DNA of 64,000 nucleotides. It comes from Colimorpha sp045597945 (GTDB lineage: Bacteria; Bacteroidota; Bacteroidia; Bacteroidales; P3). The stretch lies in contig JAZLLD010000035.1 of the NCBI GenBank assembly GCA_045597945.1, positions 1 through 64,000 on the forward strand. Reading direction: 5' to 3'. A model generated the notes under the pieces. The model was not told where the DNA came from. It saw only the letters and a list, made by a program, of their open reading frames with translations, and ran no database searches. Within the stretch, counting starts at the first letter, position 1; each line of letters opens with the position of its first letter. This document shows, in pieces, positions 1 through 8,116 of the stretch. A program made the translations under genes and the position numbers.

Positions 1-160
1 TATTTTTTAACATTTGCCGAGAGAAAAGGGGGAACTGAATTTGCGAGGGCGAAACAGCAATTTCGAGTTTTTGAACAAAAATTTGGTGCGGCAGCCCACT
101 CTACAATCTACATTCTACAATCTCCTGGCTGCGTCAGCCCACTCATAAATCACAATTCAT

Positions 161-345
161 AAGGTAATCTCTAAATTTGTTTTTCTAACCAAGCAAGCTT
201 GGCTAGAAGGACTGAAAGAAATTATCAGAAATGCTCCAGAAATTTTTAATATACAGCAAATTTCTGATTAATTTCTGGCAATTTCTTTCAGTTCATAAGT
301 TTTCGCTTGCGAAACTTAGATTATCCAATTTTTAGAAGCCACCTT
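161..345. mobile_element. MITE-like element, copy 1
   Basis: This 185-base non-coding element is repeated, diverged, at 49721-49904. Both copies carry terminal inverted repeats of about 17 bases of the form AGGTGnCCTCTAAAAAT; the left end of this copy is the more degraded. Inside, in order, are a small hairpin with CCAAGC/GCTTGG arms, the inverted pair GACTGAAAGAAATT / AATTTCTTTCAGT that encloses an AT-rich core, and the palindrome AAGTTTTCGCTTGCGAAACTT. No coding capacity is present. Short length, terminal repeats and a diverged second copy fit a miniature inverted-repeat element. The transposase that might move it is not in the window. Confidence 0.65.
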
Positions 346-485
346 AAATCCAGGCCATCCACTCATAAATCATAAATCATAAATACGGCCGTACAGCGGG
401 CCTACTGCGCATTATATAAATAATTATTAAACTATCGTGGGCGGCATAGGAGGAGTGGGGAGAAGTGGTGGAGATGCGTCAAAAA

Positions 486-675
486 TGTGTCGTGTGTGTC
501 ATGTGTGTCATATGTGTCATGTGTCATTAAGCAAAATCGGATTTTGCGAGGGGGAAAAAATCTTCATATAATAATAAAAATATAAATATTTTTATTATTA
601 TATGAAACAAAAAACACCCCCCGAGAGATGCAAAATCCTTAATGACACATGACACATATGACACATGACACACAT
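486..675. repeat. Long near-perfect hairpin (nested palindrome)
   Basis: The left arm near 491-530 is built from GTGTCAT words, and its reverse complement returns at 639-675 with only a two-base length difference. Moving inward, GGATTTTGC (539-547) pairs with GCAAAATCC. The centre near 576-604 is an almost perfect AT palindrome (ATAATAATAAAAATA / TATTTTTATTATTAT). The whole unit would fold into one rod of roughly 90 base pairs. It is non-coding and no second copy was seen in the window. Confidence 0.75.
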
Positions 676-852
676 CCAGCATCACTATCTATATCTAACC
701 ACCTGCAACCCAAATCCATGCAGAAATCCGGCAGTGCCATTTGCTGTCGTAAGCAGCATAGACGACGGTCGTCCTCCCACCAAAGCCGCACCGCTCATCA
801 TCCACATGCAGACAGCCGTATATGAAAAATTGTTAAATGTCGCGTTCCCCCC

Positions 853-897
853 TTGCTATGTCGGAAAAAAGTCGTATCTTTGCATCAAAGATGCAAA
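853..897 (+). promoter_or_regulatory. Orphan Bacteroidota-type promoter with overlapping palindrome
   Basis: TTG at 853-855 and TATCTTTG at 873-880 are spaced like the Bacteroidota sigma-70 promoter. The -7 box runs directly into the palindrome TTTGCATCAAAGATGCAAA (878-896), so the first transcribed bases could form a hairpin followed by an A-rich stretch. No convincing gene follows for more than 700 bases, so either the transcript is non-coding or this is a relic. Confidence 0.45.
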
Positions 898-1539
898 ACC
901 GACAAAAAAAACGCTAGGTTGCTGACCCTCACCCCCTTCCGCCACTTGGCAACCCGCTTTTTGACCTTAACTTTGACGTTAACGTTAGCAGGCTGACGCA
1001 TTTTGAGCCTTAACGTAGGCTTTTGGGCCTTAACGTTAACCGGCCGCCGAATCGACCCCCTATCGCCGAAGGCGTGCCGGACACACATTGATGAGGAGGA
1101 CAAACTTATGCCCGAAATGGACACAAGCTTAGGAACGAAAGCGTCAACCTTCGTCAACGAAATCGGCGCTACCAACCTCGGCCACTCCTCCCCAACTGCC
1201 TTCGGCCAGGGAACCGAAAGGTGGGGTATGAATACTAGTCACACCCCTCGGCAATTCAGTGAGGGATGTCCATACCGCGGACACCCCTAGCCTCCGCCAC
1301 TTGCCCAGGAAGACGCTGAACATGCCCCAAATCGGGACGGCAGGTTAGCCATGTTGTAAATTATTATTTCCCAACAAATTAATTCATGGAATAGTTTTCG
1401 GATAATTCACGGAAATTCGCGTTTGAGAAAGGTTGATGGAGTTGAAGAAAGTTGAAGCGGTAGCGTTCGCCGGTGGCGGGGCAAGATGCCATTAGGCCAT
1501 CAGGGAAAACAGATCGGGGACTACGGTGATGCAAAGGAG

Positions 1540-1571
1540 TTTGGCCGGTTCGGAAAAAACTTGTATCTTTG
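1540..1571 (+). promoter_or_regulatory. Promoter of the GH89 gene
   Basis: TTTG at 1540-1543 and TATCTTTG at 1564-1571 are 20 bases apart, one more than the Bacteroidota consensus. The transcript would start near 1578, giving a leader of about 55 bases before the ATG at 1633. This placement argues against the longer open frame that begins at 1486. Confidence 0.7.
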
Positions 1572-1632
1572 CATTTGCAGCCACAAGGCACATACAAAAC
1601 ACATCAAACTGAAACACACATCATTATCGCCC

Positions 1633-3897
1633 ATGAATCCAAGACCCACCCGCCATAGCTTCGCCCTCGCCGCCCTCCTGGCGCTCCTGACCTTCTGCCC
1701 ACACGGGAACGCACAGCGGCAGCTCTCCGCCTCCAGTGCGCAGGAAGCCGAAGCCATCATCAGTCGTTTCACCCACGGACAGATGGGCGTGAAGGTGGAG
1801 ATCCAGCCCGGCCACGACGCCCACCCCTATTACACCTATTTCTCGCAGTCGGACACACTGCATGTGGTGGCTTCGAGCCCCGTGGCCGCCTGCCACGGTT
1901 TCTATCAGTGGGCCAAGAGCCGCCATGCGGGCATCTGCAGCTGGAGCGGCAGCCGATTCGCGCGACCCGACGACATCAGCACCTCGCCAACAACCGCCGT
2001 CTCGCCGTTCCTACACCATCAGTATTTCAACGTGGTGACATACGGCTACACCATGCCCTACTGGGACACAGCACGATGGGACGAGGAACTGGACTGGATG
2101 GCTCTGCACGGCATCGACCAGCCACTGATGTTGCTGGCTCAGGAGGCCGTCTTCCGCGAGGTATTCCGTGACATGGGTCTTACCGACGAGGAACTTGACG
2201 CGTGGGAGGTCGGTCCCGCCCACCTGCCCTGGATGCGGATGGGCAACATCAGCGGCAACAGTTTCGACGGCCCGCTCGGCAAGGAATGGCATGAGCAGCA
2301 GATGGCCCTGGCACACCATGTGATGGACCGCATGCGGCGACTCGGCATGGAGCCCATCTGCCCCGCCTTCAGCGGCTTCGTGCCCCCGGCATTGGCCAAG
2401 CACTACGACGTGCGGCTGGACACCACGGGATGGGACTGGGTGCCCGCCAGCTGCCGCAACTACCGCATCCGCCCCGACTCGCCCCTCTTTGCCGAAATCG
2501 GCACGAGGTTCATTCGCTGCTGGGAGCGCCATTTCGGCCGCAACATTTATTATCTGAGCGATTCGTTCAACGAGATGCAGATTCCCTCCGACACCGCCCT
2601 CATGGCGCTCTACGGACAGGCTATCTACAACAGCATCAGCCAGGCCAACCCCGACGCCGTATGGACGATGCAGGGATGGACCCTCGGCTACCAACGCGGA
2701 CAGTGGGGCAACGGCATCTTCGAGGCACTCACACGGCAGGTGCCGCAAGGCAAGTTCTATCTGCTAGACATGGCCACCGACTATAACTGCTGTTTTTGGA
2801 AGAATAGCTTTAACTGGGATTTCTACCAGGCTTTCAACGGCCAGCCGTGGGCTTGGTCGGTGATACCGAACATGGGCGGCAAGACGGTGTTCACCGGGAT
2901 GCTGGACCATTACGCCAACGGACGGCTGCAAGCATTCGGATCGCCCAACAGAGGCAACCTCGTCGGCTACGGCATGGCACCCGAAGGGTTGGAGAACAAC
3001 GAGTTGATATACGAGCTTTTGTGCGACGGCGGCTATCTGCCCGAGGACTCGGTGATCGACGTGGACCGATGGCTGGAGGACTATGTGCATTGCCGCTACG
3101 GCTTTCCCGTTATCGGATTGACAAAGCGATACAAGGATCTATACAACTCCGCCTACTCCAACTTCCGCGACCACCCGCAGTTCGGATGGCAGGTGCGCAA
3201 CAATATCATCGGTCACGGCGCTACCGGACTCGACCCGACATTCTACCGCAATGCGGAGCAGCTGTGCCAGTTCGTTTGGGGTCTGCCAGAAATTTATTAC
3301 GCGCTCGACTCGGCTGCGGCCGCCATGTATCTGGCCGACTACATCGAGGTCGCATCGCTTTATATCGCAGGGAAAATCGAAGATATCAACGACCGAATTC
3401 TGAACTACACGCAGCAAGGCCAGCCGGCTTTGGCACTGCAGAAACTCGACACGCTGGAAGCCATCATGCTCGACCTCGACAGCCTTTTGTCGTTCCACCC
3501 CTTGCACCGACTCGACCGATGGGAATACGAGCTGGCCTACCGCAATTCCGACACGCCAACCCAGCGTCGCAATGCCGCAAACGCGCGGCGACTCGTCAGC
3601 GTGTGGTACGGCGACCATCGCCAGGACGAACCCGTGAACGACTACAGCTGCCGACTTTGGGCAGGCCTCATCCGCAACTACTATCTGCCACGACTGACCG
3701 GCACATGGCATAAAAAAATCGAAGGCACACCTTTCGACCAGATAGCCTTCGAGAATGCCTTTGTGGCAGCGGCACCGTCCGAGCCACGGACAACGCCCTT
3801 TGTATCAAAGCAAAAAAGCATTTCGGAATTCCTCTATTTTGTACACCAAGTGATGGACCGCGCCGACAAGGCATCGCAGAAAGAGAGGAAGAATTGA
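1633..3897 (+). CDS. Secreted alpha-N-acetylglucosaminidase (GH89, NAGLU family)
   Basis: This 754-residue protein should cleave terminal alpha-linked N-acetylglucosamine from host or mucin-type glycans. The open frame extends upstream to 1486, but that part overlaps the promoter. Starting at 1633 gives a clean signal peptide (hydrophobic residues 10-20, likely cut after GNA at 27). The family layout of a small N-terminal domain, TIM barrel and helical C-terminal domain is recognisable. By comparison with human NAGLU, the acid/base Glu lies in SDSFNEM (Glu314) and the nucleophile in PEGLENN (Glu451). Other family landmarks are YFNVVTYGYTMPYWD and LAQEAVFREVF. It stands alone, with no SusCD pair or sulfatase beside it. 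The C-terminal tail after about residue 700 is hydrophilic. It converges on the DAHP synthase gene. Confidence 0.93.
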   Translation: MNPRPTRHSFALAALLALLTFCPHGNAQRQLSASSAQEAEAIISRFTHGQMGVKVEIQPGHDAHPYYTYFSQSDTLHVVASSPVAACHGFYQWAKSRHAGICSWSGSRFARPDDISTSPTTAVSPFLHHQYFNVVTYGYTMPYWDTARWDEELDWMALHGIDQPLMLLAQEAVFREVFRDMGLTDEELDAWEVGPAHLPWMRMGNISGNSFDGPLGKEWHEQQMALAHHVMDRMRRLGMEPICPAFSGFVPPALAKHYDVRLDTTGWDWVPASCRNYRIRPDSPLFAEIGTRFIRCWERHFGRNIYYLSDSFNEMQIPSDTALMALYGQAIYNSISQANPDAVWTMQGWTLGYQRGQWGNGIFEALTRQVPQGKFYLLDMATDYNCCFWKNSFNWDFYQAFNGQPWAWSVIPNMGGKTVFTGMLDHYANGRLQAFGSPNRGNLVGYGMAPEGLENNELIYELLCDGGYLPEDSVIDVDRWLEDYVHCRYGFPVIGLTKRYKDLYNSAYSNFRDHPQFGWQVRNNIIGHGATGLDPTFYRNAEQLCQFVWGLPEIYYALDSAAAAMYLADYIEVASLYIAGKIEDINDRILNYTQQGQPALALQKLDTLEAIMLDLDSLLSFHPLHRLDRWEYELAYRNSDTPTQRRNAANARRLVSVWYGDHRQDEPVNDYSCRLWAGLIRNYYLPRLTGTWHKKIEGTPFDQIAFENAFVAAAPSEPRTTPFVSKQKSISEFLYFVHQVMDRADKASQKERKN

Positions 3898-3923
3898 AAT
3901 AAAAGAGAGATAACAAGAGAGGT

Positions 3924-4973
3924 CTATCCGTTCAAGATTTCCTGCTGGGTGCGGACACTCTCGGCATGGATTTTCTCGAAAATCTCCTTCACAAACTCAG
4001 AATCCAACCCCATTTGCGAAGCCAGCTCCTGACGCTGCTGCAACACCCAGTCCCATCTTTTAGGCTGAAAGACAGCCATATTGCAGCGTTCCTTGACATC
4101 GGCAATCTGCGACGACACGTTCAACCGCTCCACCAAGAGCTGTAGCAACTGCTCGTCGATCTGGTCAATCTTCCCTCTGAGCACTCGCAATTCTTCATCA
4201 GCCACCAACTCATCGGTGCTACGCAGAACAAGCGAACGCAAAAGCACCTCAAAATCAGACGGACACAGTTGCTGGTCGGCATCTGTCAGCGCAGTAGACG
4301 GCGAAGGATGGACCTCAAGCATCAGCCCGTCGAAGCCTAAATCCAAAGCAGTCTGCGACAATTGCTGCAGCGGCTCTTTGCGACCGGCAATATGGCTCGG
4401 GTCGCAAATGATAGGCACTTGGGGCATGGCACGGCGTAGTTCAATGGGCGCCTCCCACAACGGCGCATTACGATAGCCGGAGTTTTTATAAACATCGAAA
4501 CCACGATGCACCGCACGCACATCGGCAATGCCCACTTTGAGGAAACGCTCAATGGCGCCCATCCACAATTTCACATCAGGATTGGGAGCATTTTTGACCA
4601 TGACCGCCACACGACTACCGCTCAACGCTTCGGCAAGTTCCTGAACCAAGAAGGGGTTGGCCGTAGTTCTGGCACCTACCCACACGGCATCGACACCATA
4701 CTTCAAGGCCATACTAACATGTTCTGGTCGTGCCACTTCGCAAGCGAAACGCACATGGTCGAACCCATGGTCGGCTCTCAGTTCCCGTATCCATCGCAAC
4801 GCTTCTTCGCCCAAACCTTCAAAACCACCGGGCCGGGTGCGCGGCTTCCACACGCCGCAACGAATCATGCCTACCTGGGGAATAGCACTCAATGTGTTGA
4901 CAATCGAGAACAGTTGCTCGCGACTCTCAACACTACACGGACCTGCGATGACAAAGGTTTTCTTTTCGGACAT
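3924..4973 (-). CDS. Bifunctional 3-deoxy-7-phosphoheptulonate synthase / chorismate mutase
   Basis: This enzyme makes DAHP from phosphoenolpyruvate and erythrose 4-phosphate, the first step of the shikimate pathway, and carries a chorismate mutase of the phenylalanine/tyrosine branch. It is cytoplasmic. The frame is open to 5015, but the ATG at 4973 (MSEKKTF) puts the conserved AGPCSVES at the usual N-terminal position. Residues 1-245 form the DAHP synthase barrel (AGPCS, WKPRTRPGG, CDPSHIAGR). Residues from about 255 to 345 are the helical AroQ-type mutase. This fusion order is common in Bacteroidota. The next gene upstream is rpmA, separated by a terminator-like hairpin, so it probably has its own promoter. 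No other aromatic gene is adjacent; aroQ lies 30 kb away. Confidence 0.92.
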   Translation of the reverse strand: MSEKKTFVIAGPCSVESREQLFSIVNTLSAIPQVGMIRCGVWKPRTRPGGFEGLGEEALRWIRELRADHGFDHVRFACEVARPEHVSMALKYGVDAVWVGARTTANPFLVQELAEALSGSRVAVMVKNAPNPDVKLWMGAIERFLKVGIADVRAVHRGFDVYKNSGYRNAPLWEAPIELRRAMPQVPIICDPSHIAGRKEPLQQLSQTALDLGFDGLMLEVHPSPSTALTDADQQLCPSDFEVLLRSLVLRSTDELVADEELRVLRGKIDQIDEQLLQLLVERLNVSSQIADVKERCNMAVFQPKRWDWVLQQRQELASQMGLDSEFVKEIFEKIHAESVRTQQEILNG

Positions 4974-5039
4974 GGCAAAGAATGAACTGAAATAGGCACT
5001 CGCACGACACCGCACAGTGCCACATTAATTGATGAAAGA

Positions 5040-5067
5040 AAGGCACACCCTTATCAGAGCGTGCCTT
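5040..5067 (-). terminator. Probable terminator of rplU-rpmA
   Basis: The arms AAGGCAC (5040-5046) and GTGCCTT (5061-5067) are perfectly complementary. On the minus strand they are followed by a pyrimidine-rich tail (TCTTTC). The position just after rpmA fits transcription termination of the ribosomal protein pair. Confidence 0.6.
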
Positions 5068-5087
5068 GAACTTTCTAACAGATAGGA

Positions 5088-5351
5088 TTATTCAGCAGTC
5101 TCGGGAATAACGGAGACATAAGAACGGTCTTTCTGACCTTTCTTGAACTGAACAGTACCGTCAACAAGTGCATAGAGGGTATGATCTTTCCCCATACCTA
5201 CGTTCTGACCAGGATTGTGGACGGTGCCACGCTGACGGATGATGATGTTACCGGCGATGCAATGCTGACCGCCAAAAATCTTAACGCCTAAACGTTTGCT
5301 TTCGGATTCACGACCGTTACTGGAACTACCGACACCTTTTTTGTGAGCCAT
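5088..5351 (-). CDS. rpmA: 50S ribosomal protein L27
   Basis: This 87-residue basic protein begins MAHKKGVGSSSNGRESESK, the classic L27 N-terminus that reaches the peptidyl transferase centre. The rest (GVKIFGGQHCIAGNIIIRQRGT and so on) matches the family at full length. It starts MAHKKG directly, without the N-terminal cleavage extension known from Firmicutes. It lies 36 bases downstream of rplU, the near-universal L21-L27 pair. Confidence 0.98.
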   Translation of the reverse strand: MAHKKGVGSSSNGRESESKRLGVKIFGGQHCIAGNIIIRQRGTVHNPGQNVGMGKDHTLYALVDGTVQFKKGQKDRSYVSVIPETAE

Positions 5352-5387
5352 AATATAATGTTTTTAAAAGGTTTTACACTACTTGAA

Positions 5388-5696
5388 TTAATTGATGCTA
5401 TCGATTTTGATCTGGGTCAGATAGTCGCGATGACCATTCATCTTCTGGAAACCCTTACGACGGATTTTCTTGAAGACCAAAACCTTATCGCCCTTGAGGT
5501 GGCGGATAACGGTAGCCTTTACACTAGCACCAGCAACGTAAGGTTGACCAACCTGGATGTTGCCGTCATTGTCTTTAAGCATCACGGTGTCAAAAGTAAC
5601 CTCGCTACCCTCTTCGTTCTGGAGACGGTTAACGAAAACCTTCTGATCTTTAGCGACCTTGAATTGCTTTCCTGCGATTTCTACGATTGCGTACAT
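5388..5696 (-). CDS. rplU: 50S ribosomal protein L21
   Basis: This 102-residue L21 starts MYAIVEIAGKQFKV and ends in the KIRRKGFQKMNGHRDYLT region typical of the family. It is a large-subunit protein that contacts 23S rRNA. It is first in the rplU-rpmA operon, with a consensus promoter 75 bases upstream. Confidence 0.98.
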   Translation of the reverse strand: MYAIVEIAGKQFKVAKDQKVFVNRLQNEEGSEVTFDTVMLKDNDGNIQVGQPYVAGASVKATVIRHLKGDKVLVFKKIRRKGFQKMNGHRDYLTQIKIDSIN

Positions 5697-5770
5697 TTGT
5701 TGTTTAATTTATTTTGTTTTAACTAATTATATCTACTTTTAAGGGCATATTATACCCTAGAAACGGATTG

Positions 5771-5801
5771 CAAAGATACGAACTTTTTTTGAACCCACAA
5801 A
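5771..5801 (-). promoter_or_regulatory. Consensus promoter of rplU-rpmA
   Basis: Read on the minus strand, TTTG (5801-5798) and TATCTTTG (5778-5771) are separated by exactly 19 bases, a perfect match to the Bacteroidota TTTG-N19-TAnnTTTG promoter. It would give a leader of about 65 bases before the rplU ATG. Confidence 0.85.
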
Positions 5802-5881
5802 ATTTTTCTTCAAAATATTCTTTTATTAGCATTCTTTTTGCGTTAAAGGCGACACTTTCTGTCAATATTTTGAATGTGATT

Positions 5882-7099
5882 CTAATCGTAAATAATTTTA
5901 AATTTTGAGGCGACTTGTTCTTTCAGCTTGTCCAGATTCTCTTTGTTTTCGCAACATGCCACATAGTAGCCAATACGGTTTCCGCCATCAGTAGGACGCT
6001 TGATAGTGTCGCCAACCTTGAAGTTAAGTTTATAATCAAGAATATTAGGGTTGGCCGAAAGGAAATCGAGACCTTCTACCGCAACGACCTTGCCACCAAC
6101 TTCGGTAGTGTCGAAGAAAGTAAGCACAGCGACTTTGTCTGTTGCCAACTGGCTTTGGGCAGGAATGGGAGCGATATCTTTTCCGGTAAACATATCAATG
6201 AGCATATCGTAGTTATCAATGCCTGTCATAGCAGGAACGATATGAGAGGAAATGCGGTTTCCCCCTCCACGAGCACCTATTTCCAACAAATAGAAGACAC
6301 AATCCTCGCATTTATATTCAGCATGAGTGAATCCGAATTTCAGGCCAGAAGCTTCAACAAACGTAGTGTCGATTTTGCGGAGAAGGTCATAGTCGTACTT
6401 ATCGCTATAATAGGAGAAAAACAAGTCGCTATCCAGATTCTTATTGTATGAGAATTGTTGTTTTTCGGATATAGCAAGGCAGATATGGCCATAAGGGGTC
6501 ATGATACCATCAACAGAAAATTCAGGACCACCTATGTGACGTTCGCAAATGACAGCACGACGATGGTGGGAGAAGGATATTGATTCTTCAAATTTGGCAA
6601 CCAATTCAGCTTCCGACTCAATGGTATACACGCCACGGCTACTATTAGCATCTATCGGCTTGATAATCATCTTTCTATTTAACGACTTAAAGAAAGCAAC
6701 CGCTTCGTCAAGGGTTTCACATACCTTGTATTCAGGGTAAGGAAGATTGTGGTCGCGACAGAAATCTCGCATTAACGACTTATCTGTATAGAGTTGGGCC
6801 ATATCCTCGCCTTGAGACGGCAGCCCCAATTGCCCGGAAACGTATGCCAAAGTAGGTGTGGCTATGTCGCACTCATCAGACATAATAGCCACTGCACCAA
6901 TTTCTTTGGCAGCTTGCAGACAGTGCTGCTTATCAAGAATATCAGCATATATGATTTGGTCGGCATAATCAAATGCCGGAGCTCCTTCATAGGGATGGAC
7001 GACTGCCACGCGGAAACCCTTTTCTTTGATTTTTTTGATGAGAGGTATCTGCCAGAAGGTGCCAGGCAGGACCATTATTGTCTGGTTGGAAGAATTCAT
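5882..7099 (-). CDS. ATP-grasp domain ligase of unknown substrate
   Basis: This 405-residue protein belongs to the ATP-grasp superfamily, which joins a carboxylate to an amine or thiol through an acyl phosphate. Residues 8-100 form a Rossmann-like preATP-grasp domain. The grasp fold shows MIIKPIDANSSRG (144-156), the ligand-binding stretch VICERHIGGPEFSVDG (183-198) and LLEIGARGGGNRI (271-283), the last typical of the carboxylate-amine ligase type also seen in L-amino acid ligases. Its ATG overlaps the preceding gene's TGA by four bases (ATGA), so the two are translationally coupled. With the aldolase and Rossmann-like gene upstream it forms a set that looks like a small biosynthetic pathway. 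The substrate cannot be read from the sequence. Confidence 0.8.
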   Translation of the reverse strand: MNSSNQTIMVLPGTFWQIPLIKKIKEKGFRVAVVHPYEGAPAFDYADQIIYADILDKQHCLQAAKEIGAVAIMSDECDIATPTLAYVSGQLGLPSQGEDMAQLYTDKSLMRDFCRDHNLPYPEYKVCETLDEAVAFFKSLNRKMIIKPIDANSSRGVYTIESEAELVAKFEESISFSHHRRAVICERHIGGPEFSVDGIMTPYGHICLAISEKQQFSYNKNLDSDLFFSYYSDKYDYDLLRKIDTTFVEASGLKFGFTHAEYKCEDCVFYLLEIGARGGGNRISSHIVPAMTGIDNYDMLIDMFTGKDIAPIPAQSQLATDKVAVLTFFDTTEVGGKVVAVEGLDFLSANPNILDYKLNFKVGDTIKRPTDGGNRIGYYVACCENKENLDKLKEQVASKFKIIYD

Positions 7100-8115
7100 A
7101 TTAATGCACTTATTTTATTAATATTATCTATTTCTAATTGTGAAAGTTCATGCTTGAATGTACCATCGCCATTGGCTATGCCTAGGACAGTGGTGGGATT
7201 AAAAGCGTTGTCTACAACAACATCACCCTCATGCCCCACAACACCACCGCTGACAACATTTAGGCCTCCGATTTTCACACGACCAAGATTATGGCTAACC
7301 AAATATTCTGATTCCATAATATTGATGACAAGACTTGCTATACCTGCCCTATCATCAGAGCGGAAGAAGTCGGCACTCGAATGTTCTGCGATAAACTCCT
7401 TTGGGAAATTCTTGATACCGATATCGTAGGCTCGAGAAAAATCGCAATCCGAAAGAGCTTCGAGGTGTTGATAGTTTTCTTTATGCGCACAACCAATAAT
7501 CAAATCGAAATGCGACCCAACAACATCTTGCTTTCCCAGAATAGTAACATGAGGCGAGTCGATTGTCAATTTTGTTTCGGAATTCAGCGGAGAATCCAAA
7601 GTTGGATAATCCAACTGAAGGACATTGACTGAGATTCCCTGATTGACCATATAGATTATCATGCGGACAGCTAGAGGGGTATTGCCCAATATCAGAATCC
7701 TTTTGTCTTGAATTTCGTTGTTTTCAATACATTTAATAAAGTTAATTGACGAGGTAGCCCAATTGTCGACATCGCTATAAAAGGCATAAGGGATTGACTG
7801 AGATTTCACAGCAAGAGTATAGGAATCTTTAATTTCCTTGCTATTGTGGCGGATTGTATCGGAATCTATCAGAACGAAATCCATGATACCATTTGAGGCA
7901 GAAATGACTTTGTCAGCATAGTCGGTACCAATAACCGAGATGATGCAGATAATATTCGAAATACTTTCGCGAATGGATGTAACACCACCATATCTGCTTC
8001 TTTCAGAGACGTCCTGTTGGACGATTAACACCGAACGTTTATTGGTCTTCTCCGTCAAATCTTTCACACGCTGAAGTGCTTCAAGATACTCTTTTATAAA
8101 AGAATCGTTTTGCAT
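7096..8115 (-). CDS. Rossmann-like protein of unknown function
   Basis: This 339-residue protein is not one I recognise. The frame is open to 8169, but the ATG at 8115 lies one base after the stop of the aldolase gene, which favours coupled translation and removes a 53-base overlap. The centre has RILILGNTPLAVRM (139-152), which looks like a dinucleotide-binding beta-alpha turn, preceded by a region rich in beta-alpha alternation (SVLIVQQ, MDFVLIDSD). The C-terminal part (KIGGLNVVSGGVVGHEGDVV) is conserved-looking but unassigned. The layout resembles small dehydrogenases with a separate catalytic domain ahead of the nucleotide fold. It sits between an aldolase and an ATP-grasp ligase, so an enzyme step on the same small molecule is a reasonable inference. 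Confidence 0.65.
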   Translation of the reverse strand: MQNDSFIKEYLEALQRVKDLTEKTNKRSVLIVQQDVSERSRYGGVTSIRESISNIICIISVIGTDYADKVISASNGIMDFVLIDSDTIRHNSKEIKDSYTLAVKSQSIPYAFYSDVDNWATSSINFIKCIENNEIQDKRILILGNTPLAVRMIIYMVNQGISVNVLQLDYPTLDSPLNSETKLTIDSPHVTILGKQDVVGSHFDLIIGCAHKENYQHLEALSDCDFSRAYDIGIKNFPKEFIAEHSSADFFRSDDRAGIASLVINIMESEYLVSHNLGRVKIGGLNVVSGGVVGHEGDVVVDNAFNPTTVLGIANGDGTFKHELSQLEIDNINKISALI

Positions 8116-8116
8116 A

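Larger units (their letters stand above)
1..1539. other. Gene-free stretch with several repeat structures
   Basis: I see no credible gene in this stretch. Its ORFs are short, lack family resemblance and run through repeats. It holds short AT-rich tandem words (CTACAATCTACA and CATAAATCATAAAT types) near 100-160 and 360-385, a MITE-like element at 161-345, a long hairpin at 486-675, an orphan Bacteroidota promoter at 853-880 and a run of GTTAACG-type words at 965-1045. The gene at 1633 has its own promoter at 1540, so nothing here is needed as its leader. Confidence 0.6.

Noticed and set aside
1003..1290. A 95-residue frame in the first intergenic region
   Set aside because: It runs through GTTAACG repeat words, has no ribosome-site context and no family resemblance.
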